A stretch of DNA of 64,000 bases from contig OX457063.1 in assembly GCA_949752795.1 (NCBI GenBank), positions 72,756,271 through 72,820,270 of the forward strand. The letters run 5' to 3'. The stretch's first letter is position 1, and each line of letters starts with the position of its first letter. Source of the stretch: Hyperoodon ampullatus (taxonomy: Eukaryota; Chordata; Mammalia; Artiodactyla; Ziphiidae). The translations under genes were made by a program, and so were the position numbers. Positions 24,870 through 36,362 of this stretch are shown piece by piece. The notes beneath the pieces were generated by a model. That model was not told the DNA's origin and made no database searches. It saw only the letters and a program-made list of their open reading frames with translations.

Positions 24870-25085
24870 CTAGTGATTAGCAGCAAAGACTAAGCTGTGG
24901 CTTTGTCACTTACTAGGGAATGACCTAGGACAAATCCCCTACTCTCTTTGAACTGCAAGTGCCTCTTTTATGAAATTAGGATGTTGTGAGGGTGATATGA
25001 GCTGATATATATAAAGAATTAAAAGCATGGTACCCATTTCCTAGCAAATAACTCAGTAAATGGCAACTATTGTCATTATAACATT
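24870..25085 (+). repeat. MIR, near full length
   Basis: Sequence in MIR order: cagcaaagactaagctgtgg, gtcacttactagggaatgac, cccctactctctttgaactg, tgttgtgagggtgatatgag, and a 3' end with agtaaatggcaactattg. Confidence 0.75.
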
Positions 25086-25087
25086 AA

Positions 25088-25122
25088 TGATGATGATGAT
25101 CATCATCATTATCATCATCATC
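25088..25122. repeat. GAT/ATC trinucleotide tract with perfect palindrome
   Basis: A run of GAT units changes to ATC units. Positions 25090-25109 form a perfect 20-nt palindrome centred at tgatca. Confidence 0.9.
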
Positions 25123-25124
25123 TT

Positions 25125-26304
25125 GGGAGAGTCAGGTAAAGTCGACTGATTCTGTGCTTTTGTAAGAGTGATTTATTTGTTACAACCAGCTAGATTATCT
25201 TGTGGATAAATTTGATCACAATAGAAATAATAATATTTAAGCATAGGTTATTTTATGAAAATACTGAAAAAAGAAACTTTATTATAGCCAATATTATCAA
25301 TAACTCTGCAAAATAATATGTCAATGCAGTTCTTCCATAGTATTTGTGGCTCATTGAGAAAATCCATGAAGATATCCTCCTTAGCAAGTTTTGGTTTCAG
25401 GAAAATCAAATTGAGGCAATATAATAAGGAGCAGGGAATATGGGGAGCTACACAATTGGAAAAACTAGCTCCAAACTTAACCGGCTGAATGAACACCTCT
25501 GCTGAGACGCTTTATGACTGTGTTGTATAACATTCCTCAGTTAGCTATATTGATGTGTGGTGTCCTTTGTGAGGTCATCAATGACATTATCAACAAGACA
25601 GAAGCAATGATACTGAGCTAAAGTCAACCACCTACAAAACTCACATCCAAGGGACTGCCAGGCTTCTATCTGTATGGGGTGGGCACAGGCATTGTTTAGG
25701 TAATCAGAACTAGGTCTCTATTCTCTGTCTCTAATTGTCAGGGAAGCCCAGTTAGCCAGGGGATAGCATGCTATCTCCAGGCTGCTAGGGTTTCTGTTGT
25801 GTGAAGGGCACCCATATGAACATTTATAGCAGTACTAGGAATGGTGATGCTGAGCTATGACAAAGGGGTGCCTTCCAAGTTGGCTCAGTTGCGGTTTTCA
25901 CCATCAGAACAATTGTGGACGTTAGGTTTTTCTTAGGGTTGACTGAATGATGAATGGAAGCCCCAGCCAACATACACCAACTCTTTTGCATAACTTGGGA
26001 GAGAGGGGATGGCTGATGCAGAGAAGGGATGGGAAAGAAGAGACCTCCAGCAATAAAGAACATATGCATGTGAAATATTTTTCTGGTGAGAATCTTAAAA
26101 ATAAAGATGAGTCTTAGAATTTAGGAGTTTGTCAGAAAAGAATGAGATCAGAAGAAAAATAAAATTTTAAGAAATGCCAGCTTTTATTTTGGTATATAAT
26201 TTATAGTATTCCAAAATGGATTTTCTGTAGAGTCATAGTTACCAACTGCACTTGAAATTCTTTGATTTAGGATAGTTATGCTAATAGATTCTATTCAGTC
26301 AAGA
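25125..26304. other. Intronic sequence, nothing recognised
   Basis: Mixed composition without a recognised repeat or exon. Open frames on the minus strand (25248-25496, 25824-26069) show no family. Confidence 0.5.
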
Positions 26305-26314
26305 TGAACTCAAA

Positions 26315-26682
26315 CTTTTTTTTTTAATATATAAATTTATTTATTTATTTATTTATTTTTGGCTGTGTTGGGTCTGCATTGCTGCACATGGGCTTCCTCT
26401 AGTTATGGCGAGTGGGGGCTACTTTTCGCTGCGGTGCGCAGGCTTCTCAACTGCGGTGGCTTCTCTCGTTGCGGAGCATGGGCTCTAGGCGCGTGGGCTT
26501 CAGTAGTTGTGGCACATGGGCTCAGTAGTTGTGGCTCATGGACTCTAGAGCGCAGGCTCAGTAGTGGTGGCACACGGGCTGAGCTGCTCCGCGGCATGTG
26601 GGCTCTTCCCAGACCAGGGATCGAACCTGTGTCCCTTGCACTGGCAGGCGGATTCTTAACCACTGTGCAACAGGGAAGTCCC
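26315..26682 (-). mobile_element. CHR-type SINE, older long form
   Basis: This is a reverse-oriented copy with the tRNA-like head at the right end (near 26600-26682) and a T-rich, ATTT-repeat tail at 26315-26360. The target duplication tgaactcaaa is seen at 26305-26314 and 26683-26692. Confidence 0.9.
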
Positions 26683-26692
26683 TGAACTCAAA

Positions 26693-27905
26693 TATTTTAA
26701 CTGTATCATAATTCATGTTGAGATACTATATGTTTTTTACTATCCTAGGTTAAAATTGACTTCATATTAAATAATTTGAGTTGTGAGATATCTGTAAAGC
26801 ATAAGGTATGTTGTCCAGACAGGTCAGAACTCCACCCATTCAGGAAAGTAGGGTAGTGACTTCCCTGTAACACGTGGGTGTGCCAGCTGCTTTTGTAAGT
26901 GAAAGACTTAGGTAGGTCAAATTGCTAAATATCAACTCTAAGTTAGAATTGTTTTTAGGTGATTACACAGTGTTATTGTTTTGTTTTTTTGGTTTGTTTA
27001 GCAGAATAAAAGGGAGTAAGATGTTTTTCATTGGAATTTTTATTTTTTATTTATTTTATTTTATTTTTTTGGCTTCTGAAAAACTTAGACTATTTAAGTC
27101 CTCAAAAAAAAAAAATTAAGAAACTCCATCAATCCAATAGTGGAATTTTTTTTTTTTAACAAGTGAGAAGAAAGAAAGTCAAGAGCTAACACAGTACAAG
27201 ACTTTATAGAAATATACAGTGAGCACGAAGGAGTGCTTGATCTGGAGGGTTTCCCCTTGAAATTTTGGTGCCATGCAACTCTGGCTAGAAGAAACCTTTT
27301 TTTTTTTTTTTAAGTTCCCTTAATGAAAGGAATTATAGCAGTGTTACATTTGTCATTTTGTAAAAGGATCATGGCATGGTTTTCTTTTACTTTTTAATCT
27401 GTAAAGTGTAGACTCTTCCAGGGATAGAAACGTAAATGTGTTGGCTTTTGGTTTTAGTGAGAGCTTTATTCGGAAGGGGAAAACTCAGGAAGGGAGTTGT
27501 ACCAGAGTGGAATTCAACACTTGCCAAAGAACCCAAAGCAGGCATGAGGTTCATTGTCCTGTTGAGTGACAGAAGACTTCCACCAGTTCTTTTCGTGGAG
27601 GGGATTAGTGGTTGAACAAATTTACAAGTACAGCATGAAGTTTTGTCAGGTACACATTTCTTTTCACAGCTCTCTTGACTTTATACTATGTAAATAACCT
27701 CAGTTGTCTCTGAATTTTTCTTTCTTTAATTCCTATTGGACGGTCATTTTATAAAGTCAGTTTCTTGGTTTTTTTGTGTATTGTTTTTGAATTGTGGTAT
27801 ACAAATTGGTATACTAACAAATTCCTTATTGTGTGTTTTCTTTTCTAGTTTAACATAATTTCATAATATAGGCAGTCTCTTTTTGTTATTGGATTATTAT
27901 GTGAT
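26693..27905. other. Intronic sequence, nothing recognised
   Basis: AT-rich with several A- and T-runs (27105-27116, 27147-27159, 27298-27312). No repeat family was assigned. Confidence 0.5.
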
Positions 27906-27919
27906 AAAAATCCCAAATA

Positions 27920-28109
27920 GGGCTTACCTGGTGGTGCAGTGGTTGAGAGTCCGCCTGCCAATGCAGGGGACACGGGTTCGTGCCCCGGTCTGGGAAGGTC
28001 CCACATGCCGCGGAGCGGCTGGGCCCGTGGGCCATGGCCGCTGAGCCTGCGCGTCCGGAGCCTGTGCTTTGCAGCAGGAGAGGCCCGCGTACCGCAAAAA
28101 AAAAAAAAA
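27920..28109 (+). mobile_element. CHR-type SINE, short young form, next to GPD2 exon 2
   Basis: It starts gggcttacctggtggtgcag and ends in an A-run. The 14-bp target duplication aaaaatcccaaata is at 27906-27919 and 28110-28123. The right duplication ends 30 bp before the splice acceptor of GPD2 exon 2. Confidence 0.92.
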
Positions 28110-28153
28110 AAAAATCCCAAATAACTCTTTTGTTTCTTTTTTTGTCTCTGTAG

Positions 28154-28263
28154 GCTAAGAAATGGCATTTCAAAAGGCAGTGAGAGGGACTATTCTTGTT
28201 GGAGGAGGTGCTCTTGCAACTGTTCTAGGCCTTTCTCAGTTTGCTCATTACAAAAGGAAGCAA
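28154..28263 (+). CDS. GPD2: GPD2 coding exon 2 (start codon, mitochondrial leader)
   Basis: The acceptor is a long T-rich tract ending in gtctctgtag before 28154, and the donor is gtaagt at 28264. The start codon is at 28162, with a purine at -3 and G at +4. An in-frame TAA at 28156-28158, within the same exon, fixes this ATG as the start. The 34 codons encode a basic N-terminus, then a glycine-rich hydrophobic stretch (about residues 10-27) and a basic HYKRKQ end. This fits the mitochondrial targeting and inner-membrane leader of GPD2. The exon ends in phase 0 (CAA|gt). A SINE and its target duplication end only 30 bp upstream of the exon. Confidence 0.95.
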
Positions 28264-29225
28264 GTAAGTAACTGTACATGTATTGATTATAATATGAAAC
28301 AAATCTGTTAAAGAACTGTGTATGGGGCGTGTGTAGGCTAATGGTATTGTTTAGCAATTACTGTCTCAGCCTGATCTGAAAGACACTAATTTAGAATACT
28401 GCCTTATTGATCCTTGAGAACTGTGTATATCTCATTTTTTAAAAAGTAAATTTCTTTGTCAGAAAGCATTATATTATTTAGCCTCTGTTTTGGCTCTTTG
28501 GTTTTAAAAGACTGCTTCATTTCCGAGTGCCAGGGTTTATTCATTTATACTTTCCTTGTCTAATTCATCCAAATGTCTGGATACCTTCTATGTTCCTGCC
28601 AAGAGTTTGTCTTATTAGAAGGCAGGCAGCTGAGAAAGGAAATGGAAAAGAAAGAGCCTATACAAAAGGCTCAACTCGGAATCTTGGGTTTATTTCTGAA
28701 AGGTTTAGTTACTTATGTAGTATTATTACTTTATATTGGGTAAAATTTTTAGTGGGAGAAAGCTATGAAAATGAGATTGGTATGAAGTTTCCAAATAATT
28801 TAAAGTGTTCAGTTTATTTTCATTTTGTTTTTTTTCCCCTTTGCACTACAACTATGCCTTCCCATAGTTCAAATTGATGCCAGGAAATAACTTTGGTGAA
28901 TATTTTTGTTCTTTTCAGCCTTGAAATACTAACCTCAGTAGTTAGTATTAATCACCTATTCCCCCTTCCCTATGTCATTAGGGCATTTTGTGATACCAGT
29001 TGGTTGGTGCATTCCCGATTCAAAGATGGAGGTGAAGGAATTTGGGAAGCTATTTGTAGCTGGGCTATCTGTGAACTACTCACATCCTACATTTTTGTGA
29101 GAACCTTTAAGCCCTGCCTGGGCTGTCTTGTACATGTTGTTTCTGTTTCTTTGTGCTACATGGTGGTGGAGCCAGCCACGTTGCTTGGAGTCCTATGTCC
29201 TGAATGGGAAATACCACGTTAAAAA
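28264..29225. other. Start of GPD2 intron 2
   Basis: Nothing recognised beyond ordinary intronic sequence. The open frames at 28527-28877 and 28893-29222 have no known motif. Confidence 0.5.
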
Positions 29226-29236
29226 CACATATTAAG

Positions 29237-29459
29237 GGCTTCCCTGGTGGTGCAGTGGTTGAGAGTCCACCTGCCGATGCAAGGGACAGAGGTTCGTGCC
29301 CCGGTCTGGGAGCATCCCACATGCCGCGGAGCAGCTAGGCCCGTGAGCCATGGCCGCTGAGCCTGCGCGTCCGGAGCCTGTGCTCCGCATTAGGAGAGGC
29401 CACAGAAGTGAGAGGCCCGCGTACCGCAAAAAAAAACCAAACAAACAAAAAAAAACAAC
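29237..29459 (+). mobile_element. CHR-type SINE, short young form
   Basis: It is complete from ggcttccctggtggtgcagt to a compound A-rich tail with CAAA units. The perfect 11-bp target duplication cacatattaag lies at 29226-29236 and 29460-29470. Confidence 0.92.
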
Positions 29460-29819
29460 CACATATTAAGAAGAATCAATTTGCTGGCTTATAAATAAAA
29501 AAGAAGCTAATTTCTAGTGCTACCTCCTAAAGATGGACGATATTGAATAGGTTGTGCTGGTTTTTTTCATTCTTAACTGTGAGCACATTACTCTTAAGGT
29601 TTCCCTAGGTATACATGTTGCAGGTATTACTGACTTGCTATTGAAGTTCATTCTCACCTGCTGAACATGCTTGATGCACTATTTCTTTTAAAATGTTTCC
29701 TTGGTTCCTTAAAAGTAAGTGTGAAAAGATGTTGTTTTTGCTCAGGCTATTTTAGAAGTGCAGTTCTGTTTGGGACATGGACTTTAACAGATTAGATTAC
29801 TTCTGCCATCTTTTACCAG

Positions 29820-29876
29820 TGGTATCTGAAACGATATTGGAAAATGCCAGTGCCACAGGTCACGATGTCTAGTATG
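29820..29876 (+). CDS. Candidate alternative exon A in GPD2 intron 2 (19 codons, phase 0)
   Basis: The segment follows a pyrimidine-rich tract ending catcttttaccag and is followed by a strong donor, ATG|gtaagt, at 29877. It is 57 nt and open in the frame set by coding exon 2 (which ends in phase 0); it reads WYLKRYWKMPVPQVTMSSM. It could be a 19-codon in-frame cassette between residues 34 and 35 of GPD2, or the middle exon of a short isoform ending in exon B. It does not look like any repeat I recognise. Expression is unknown; the call rests on splice motifs and an open frame. Confidence 0.35.
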
Positions 29877-30684
29877 GTAAGTTGTTGCTAAATTTGTACA
29901 GGGTTCATGTCTGTTAGCAATAGTAAGCATGTTCTATTTCCAAGTTTATAACTTCACTTTGTACCTAGGGAATACTGTTTCAGAAATATATTTTGTTGTC
30001 GTTGTTGTTTGACTTCTCTTCTACTTCACAGAATAGAATAAGCAGTTGATACTGCCTCCAATCCATCAAGTTAGGGGTTAATTTTAGTCAGTAAAATCAA
30101 GCAAAACAAGGGTCTATTGATTCCTGGGACATTTTGTCATTTTCTCCTTCCTAAGTTAGACATCCTGACCACCCTAATAGCCAAACAAAACAGATACCAG
30201 CAGTTTCAAGTCATTTATAATTTTAATCTGACAAGTTCTTTTGAGAAAAATCACCATAGGCATATTCAATCAAAGAGTTGCATAAGACATATGCCCAAGT
30301 GTGTGTATTCTTTTTGTAGTGATTCCTGTCCCTTTAAGCCACTGCCGTGAGCGTATTTTGGGTAGCAGTTTTGGATGTAACCATAGGGATTGGCAAAAAA
30401 AGAGAGGGGTGTGTGAGGGGGGAGAGGAGACCAACTCAGTTGAGCCATTGACATAAAATGACCACAGGCCTCAGCTGTCCTCTCTCAGAGAATATCTGCC
30501 AATCAGAGCCATTCTAGGGGAGGAAATTTTCCTGACTTCAATAGTCAAGAAAAAAACTGCCCCTTGACACCCATTATTTGGCCACATTTTATAGAAGCTG
30601 TGACCTTAAATGTGACTAGGCATGCTCTATTTTTCTTGAGAGCAATGCTTAAAGTATTGGCTTGTGTTTTTATCTTTTTTCCAG

Positions 30685-30777
30685 TTTTATGAAATGATTC
30701 CAACCGATAAACTGTCCTCCTTTAAGAATAAGTTGGTTTTGAAAGCCCAAGGTACTGATGGCAAAGAAAACTGCTGA
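30685..30777 (+). CDS. Candidate alternative terminal exon B in GPD2 intron 2 (30 codons and stop)
   Basis: The acceptor is very strong (gtttttatcttttttccag just before 30685). Read in phase 0 it encodes FYEMIPTDKLSSFKNKLV followed by a Lys/Gly-rich end KENC, then TGA at 30775-30777. Joined to exon 2 and candidate exon A it gives 34+19+30 = 83 residues. I recognise no known protein in the new part. No AATAAA lies close downstream; the nearest variant signal I see is ATTAAA at 31438-31443, beyond a SINE. It may be a decoy exon or an unexpressed open frame. Confidence 0.3.
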   Translation, partial: FYEMIPTDKLSSFKNKLVLKAQGTDGKENC

Positions 30778-31011
30778 CTTTTAAGCTTAGGCACATTTTG
30801 CTGGCATTCCTGCACTCGAAGCTCTGCATCCCCTGGCCGCTAGCTTGTGCTCATTTGATATTCCTGGTGCAAAGCTTCCTTCCTAAAATACAAGCAGAGG
30901 TCATATTCCAAATACAAACGGGTTGATTGTAAAAGTTGGTCAGTTGTTTCAGCACCTTTGGTGACGGGATAGTGCTGTAAGTGTTTAGCTGCCAGGTCAG
31001 CTCACAAAACC

Positions 31012-31227
31012 CTTTTTTTTTTTTTTTTCTTGCGGTACGCAGGCCTCTCACTGTTGTGGCCTCTCCCGCTGCTGCGGAGCACAGGCTCCGGATGCACAGG
31101 CTCAGCGGCCATGGCTCACGGGCCCAGCCGCTCCGCGGCATGTGGGATCTTCCCGGACCGGGGCACGAACCCGTGTCCCCTGCATCGGCAGGCGGACTCT
31201 CAACCACTGCGCCACCAGGGAAGCCCC
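31012..31227 (-). mobile_element. CHR-type SINE, short young form
   Basis: This is a reverse-oriented copy: T-run at 31012-31029, then cttgcggtacgcaggcctct, ending with the head ccaccagggaagcccc at the right. No clean target duplication was seen. It lies 235 bp after the stop codon of candidate exon B. Confidence 0.88.
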
Positions 31228-32422
31228 TAAGCTTATATAATTTATGGCAGACTTGATTTATATGGTGATATGTTCCTAAAAAGTTATGTGAATATAGTCT
31301 TTTTGATAAATTAATGAATATATAGTACACTATTTGTTGTAATTCTATGGTGAAACAATTTAGAAAGCTCTGGTTTTTTTGGGGGGGTAAACCTGGTTTT
31401 TGAGGGTAAATCAGAATTTAGCTCGAAGGGGAATACAATTAAACTTATTCTTTCCTAAAACCAATGATGTAGTAATATTTGTTAATGACAGGATCTTCAT
31501 GCTTTGCAAAATAGCCTCTCACTTTGTAAGAGACAGCCTATACTTTGAGTGGATTACTAAAGGCTATAGTTTACTTTGTTATGCATGGTAATTAAGGGAA
31601 CATGAAAAACACGATAGTGGTGATGTTAGTGAGTTGATAGTATTAGGTGAGTTGAATTATAGGTAAACCTATATACCACCTTTGTGAGGAAAAATACTTA
31701 TGCTAATGCGAGGCAAAGTGATGTATGAAAGTTAAAATCCATAGGAATTTTGAGAACATTGTTTTACTCTCAGTCTCTCCCTCTCAATACATTATTTTTA
31801 AGAGATCTTAGTAAACAAGGGTCTTTTGATTGGTAGTACCAATGACCCAAAATTCAAAAGATACGATTGGTGCAGCAGCAAAAAAAATGGAATGATTATA
31901 TCTAGTCAAAGTAAGATCTACTTTGGGGGTTATTTTAATGGATCCTCAAGTGAAAAGATACTTAGCTCCCTGAATGTGTCTGTTAAACAAGTGTGGCCGG
32001 GTTTTGGTGAGCTTGTTACTGTGCACAGGTTATGAAAGTTTCCAGAACTCTAGTTTCTTTATAAGGTAAGGATACTGTCACTTTACTCCCAGGCTTTTCC
32101 CCCCTGCCAAGCACTAACCAGTTCAGAATATACAAGATAATGATCACAGTACCTGACACATTAGCAGGTCTTTCGTATCTATTATACCTCTTTCTTTTCC
32201 CCGATATAGGATATAAAATATTTGAAATAGACCTAGCCTTGTTTGGCATAATAAGAAAGATACAACACCAGTTTTCTTTAAACAGCTGAGCTTTTGATTG
32301 GCATAATGCTGCTTACATTAACTGCTGGCCAGAGAAACTGGTAGAGGTTAGGGAAACCTTAAGATGAATACCAGTCAAAGAGAAATCAAAATTATAAGCA
32401 CAACCAATCAAAATCATAAGCA

Positions 32423-33251
32423 CACTAAATACTAGTGAGGATGTGGAGCTACAGGAACCCTCATTCATTGTTGATGGGAATGCAAAATGACACAGCCACT
32501 TTGGAATGCCATAGTTGGGTGGTTTCTTACAAAACTAAACATATTCTCACCATATGATCCAGCAGTCACACCTATTGATATTTACCCAAAGAAGCTGAAA
32601 ACTTATGTCCACACAAAAACCTGCACATGGATATTTGTAGCAGCTTTATTCGTAATTGCCAAAACTTGGAATCAATCAAAATGGCCTTCAGTAGGCGAAT
32701 GAATAAATAAACTGTGGTCCATCCACACAATGGAACATTATTCAGCACTAAAACAAAATGAGCCATCAAGCCATGAGGAGACATGGAGGAACCTGAATGC
32801 GTATTACTCAGTGAAAGAAGCCAATCTGAAAGGGCTACACACTGTATGAATCCAACCATATGACATTCCAGAAAGGGCAAAACTTTAGAGACAGTAAAAA
32901 GATCAGTGGTTGCCAGGGATGTATGCAGGGAGATGAATAGGCAGATCACAGAGGATTTTTAGGGCAATGAAAATACTTTGTGTGATACTGTGGTGATGGA
33001 TACGTGTCATTATACATTGTCCAAAACCATAGAATGTCCAACAGCAAAAGTGAACCCTTGGGCCTCCCTGGTGGCGCAGTGGTTGAGAGTCCGCCTGCCG
33101 ATGCAGGGGATACGGGTTCGTGCCCCGGTCTGGGAGGATCCCATATGCCGCGGAGCGGCTGGGCCCGTGAGCCATGGCTGCTGAGCCTGCGCGTCCGGAG
33201 CCTGTGCTCCGCAACGGGAGAGGCCACAACGGTGAGAGGCCCGCGTACCAC

Positions 33252-33282
<31 letters not shown>

Positions 33283-33498
33283 GAACCCTTAAGTAAACTA
33301 TTGACTTTGGGTGATTATGATGTATCAGTGTAGGTTCATCTTTGGTAAAAAATGTGCCACTCTGGTGAGTGATGTTGATAATGGGGAGGGGGGCTGTGAG
33401 TATGTGGGGCAGGAGGTATATGGGAAATCTCTGGAATGTCCTCTCAATTTTTTTTTGTAAAACTAAAAGTGCTTTAAATTTTTTTTTAAGTTATACTT
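32423..33498 (+). mobile_element. Older 5'-truncated L1, split by a SINE
   Basis: The sequence gaggatgtggagctacagga and what follows match the end of L1 ORF2 (for example the segment for a TWNQSKWPSVGE-like peptide near 32665-32700), followed by a 3' UTR. A young SINE at 33060-33280 interrupts the 3' UTR. A 13-bp duplication aaaatcataagca at 32410-32422 and 33499-33511 marks the insertion limits. The frame is broken and the copy is inactive. Confidence 0.78.
33060..33280 (+). mobile_element. CHR-type SINE, short young form, nested in an older L1
   Basis: It starts gggcctccctggtggcgcag and ends in an A-run of about 29 bases. A 10-bp target duplication gtgaaccctt lies at 33050-33059 and 33281-33290. 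Both sides are parts of the L1 at 32423-33498. Confidence 0.93.
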
Positions 33499-33511
33499 AA
33501 AATCATAAGCA

Positions 33512-36069
33512 TAGCATCTAGGACAAGATGTCAACTGAGAAAATTTCAATTGTAAAAATTCTACTTAAGTATCACTTTTCAATAGTATCTTTGATTGAAT
33601 ATAACTATTTATTTTTTGAATGCACTTAGTATCTTTAAGAATTTAACCTCAGTTGTAAACATTCTTCTGGCTCCTAAGCTAAAGAGTATCTGTGGGTTTG
33701 AAATCAGTAGAAATCTTCCTGAGCACTAATGTAGCTGAAATTATCACATGACACGTTGGATTTCTGCTTACCAGATTGCTTTTAACTTTGTGAGGTAGTT
33801 CTGGCTACCAGACTTGTTTGTTCTCTCTGAGTAAACAGTCTTACATCTCCAGAGGCATTTTTCATAGGTTCATAAACAGCATTTCTCTTTAAAAAAATCT
33901 TATAAAAGTGCTATAACAGGAACTGTTCTCAGACAGTCTTCATTTTTGTTGATTTTAATGTTTAGGTGGGAACTGTAGTGTTAGAGACCACATGAAGAAT
34001 GTATATTTAGGAGGAGAAAGGACTAGTGGTTGAATAATAGGCTTCAAGGTTCATCTGCCTGCTTAGAGAGCTGTCAGCATCAGCATTACGTTAAACATGA
34101 AGGAAGAAATGTCTCTGCACCATGGTTTTCTGGGGCTTGCATTTGATTATCTGTCCTTTTGGAGCTTTGTCTCTATGGATTTATTTTTCTATATATGGTG
34201 GGGTCTAACCCATCAGAGGAAGATTCTGGACTGTATACAGAGTATGGGAATTGCAAATCTTGGGTTGTAATGCTAAATATATCTCATATTTGTGTATTAA
34301 GTGGAGTAAGCTAATTGGTGTAATAAGCAGCTCCCAAAGCTCAGTGGCTTATAATGAAGGTTTCTTCCTTACCCACATTACACTTCAGTGTGGATAAGTG
34401 GGGAATTGTTTCTTGTAGTTATTCACGGACCTATGTCCCTTTATTGTAGTGGCTTCTCCATGTTTTATAGCTTTTTGACCCACTGGATCATTTCTAGCCA
34501 ACTGTAAGGGAGGGTGGGAAGTGTAATCCAGCAGTGTTCTCTGGAAGAAGAGAAAAAGTTTTAAGCATCTAGCCATTAAATCTGTGCCCTGACTTTAATT
34601 TCTAATCAGTTTGACAAATAAGCTGCATTTTTTTTGATAACAGTTTTATTGTTAGAGTTTATGCCAAAGACTGTATAATTAATTTTCTTCTCTTGTTTAG
34701 AACCCTGTGCCTAGATTTCTGGAAGAATTGTTTTTCTACTAAAAACACAACTAAATATGTTGGGGCTGTGTCTGATATCTAAAGCTTGATGAGGATTCTG
34801 AACGCATTGTATTTTCCATAAGGCGAGTTGAAACTAACTCTATATGGTTAACCGTTTCTCAGAGGCTTGTTTCATGAAAGTACTGAAATTATGCAGACAG
34901 AGCTGGAAATGTTCTTTGAAGTGCATCCTATCATTTTCCTTATAATTTTGGTTTTTATTTAACACTTCGCTCCCAAAGTGGGACCATGGCAATATCTTTG
35001 AGTTATAACTCACATCAGGCCTTCGAGGAGTTTGTGATGCTATTTTATTGCTGGCATACAAAATCCGCGAGGTTAACTGTACTGCGATAGGTCACACAGT
35101 GAGTCAACGACTGAGCTATGATTAGCGTTGACAGCTGGTGAGCTTGTAGGCTGTTGCTAACTGAGCAACATTGACATTCATTTTGATTTGACTTTGCATT
35201 TCACTTTCAACTATTTATCCATTTTAAGGCCTCCTTAAGAAACTTTTTAGGGATACTGTGGGACTGAGGAAACTTTCTAGAAATGCTTTGGGAAAAGTCT
35301 ACTAGCTTCCCTCTCCAGCTTAATAGTTACATTGTGTTAATGCTAGGTAGGCCCCCTTTTGGTAGAGTTTGCAAATTAAGAAAATAGATGCTTTAAGGTG
35401 TTAGGCAATGTTAGGCAAAATAATTTTACATGCTTTATTTCAAAATTTGTGATTTTTCAACAAAGAAGTTCTGAGATCCAATTATATGCTTGTGAGTATA
35501 AACTAGAAAAATTATAAATGTGTATACATTTGATGAAATAATTCACAGAGAAATGGAAAACGTGCATCACAAATTATACCCCAAACTATTTTGATCTTAA
35601 AATTAAAATGCAGCCAAGGGCCATCTGGATTGTGAAACTTGGAAATGGTCCTTTGGCTCATTGGGTCAGCATTTTATTCACATGAGAGGGATGGGGCGGG
35701 GGGAAGTGAGTCCCATTTCAGTTCTGTATCCATTTCCAAATGTATGTGTTAGGGAGGTTTTTAAGGAAAAGTGCTATTTCGTGGAACCCTGGGTGTCACT
35801 GCCCAGTGCGTCTGGCCATGGGCAAAGAAGGTTCCCTCAGACTTCTGATTCCACTGGCTGCCATCAGCTGTTCCCTGCAATGCTGCTGCCTGCAAGACGG
35901 GTGGATCTAGAGCCCTAGGTAACCCACACATACAGGGAAAGATAACCTAGCAGAGCTGAGGACATGGGATTTGGAGTCAAACCAGGGATCAGATTCTGAT
36001 TCTCTCAGTTACTTGCCCAAAGAATAACAAAACTCAGTTTCCTCACTGGTCAAAGGATGACTCCCTTCT
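33512..36069. other. GPD2 intron 2, mostly unassigned
   Basis: One old MER-type repeat (34310-34580) is the only element recognised. The rest is AT-rich and unassigned. Confidence 0.5.
34310..34580 (+). repeat. Ancient MER-type repeat, family not assigned
   Basis: The stretch cccaaagctcagtggcttat and the later ccaactgtaagggagggtgg resemble an old interspersed element with this motif order. The family was not assigned. Confidence 0.4.
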
Positions 36070-36355
36070 TTTTTTTTTATTATTATTTATTTTTGCTGTG
36101 TTGGGTCTTTGTTTCTGTGCGCGGGCTTTCTCTAGTTGCGGCAAGCGGGGGCCACTCTTCATCGTGGTGCGCGGGCCTCTCACTATTGCGGCCTCTCTTG
36201 TTGTGGAGCACAGGTTCCAGACGCGCAGGCTCAGTAGTTGTGGCTCACGGGCCTAGTTGCTCCGTGGCATGTGGGATCCTCCCAGACCAGGGCTCGAACC
36301 CGTGTCCCCTGAATTAGCAGGCAGATTCTCAACCACTGCGCCACCAGGGAAGCCC
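36070..36355 (-). mobile_element. CHR-type SINE, older form
   Basis: It is reverse-oriented with a T-rich tail at 36070-36095 and the tRNA-like head ending gccaccagggaagccc at the right. Short flanking cccttct repeats are consistent with a target duplication. Confidence 0.87.
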
Positions 36356-36362
36356 CCCTTCT

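Noticed and set aside
26359..26685. Open frames with repeated Gly/Ala/Ser-rich text here and at 2945-3243, 7043-7451, 27845-28173, 30981-31330, 32903-33333, 36057-36317, 39950-40242 and 58858-59281
   Set aside because: All coincide with CHR SINEs and repeat the same translations, so they are SINE shadows.
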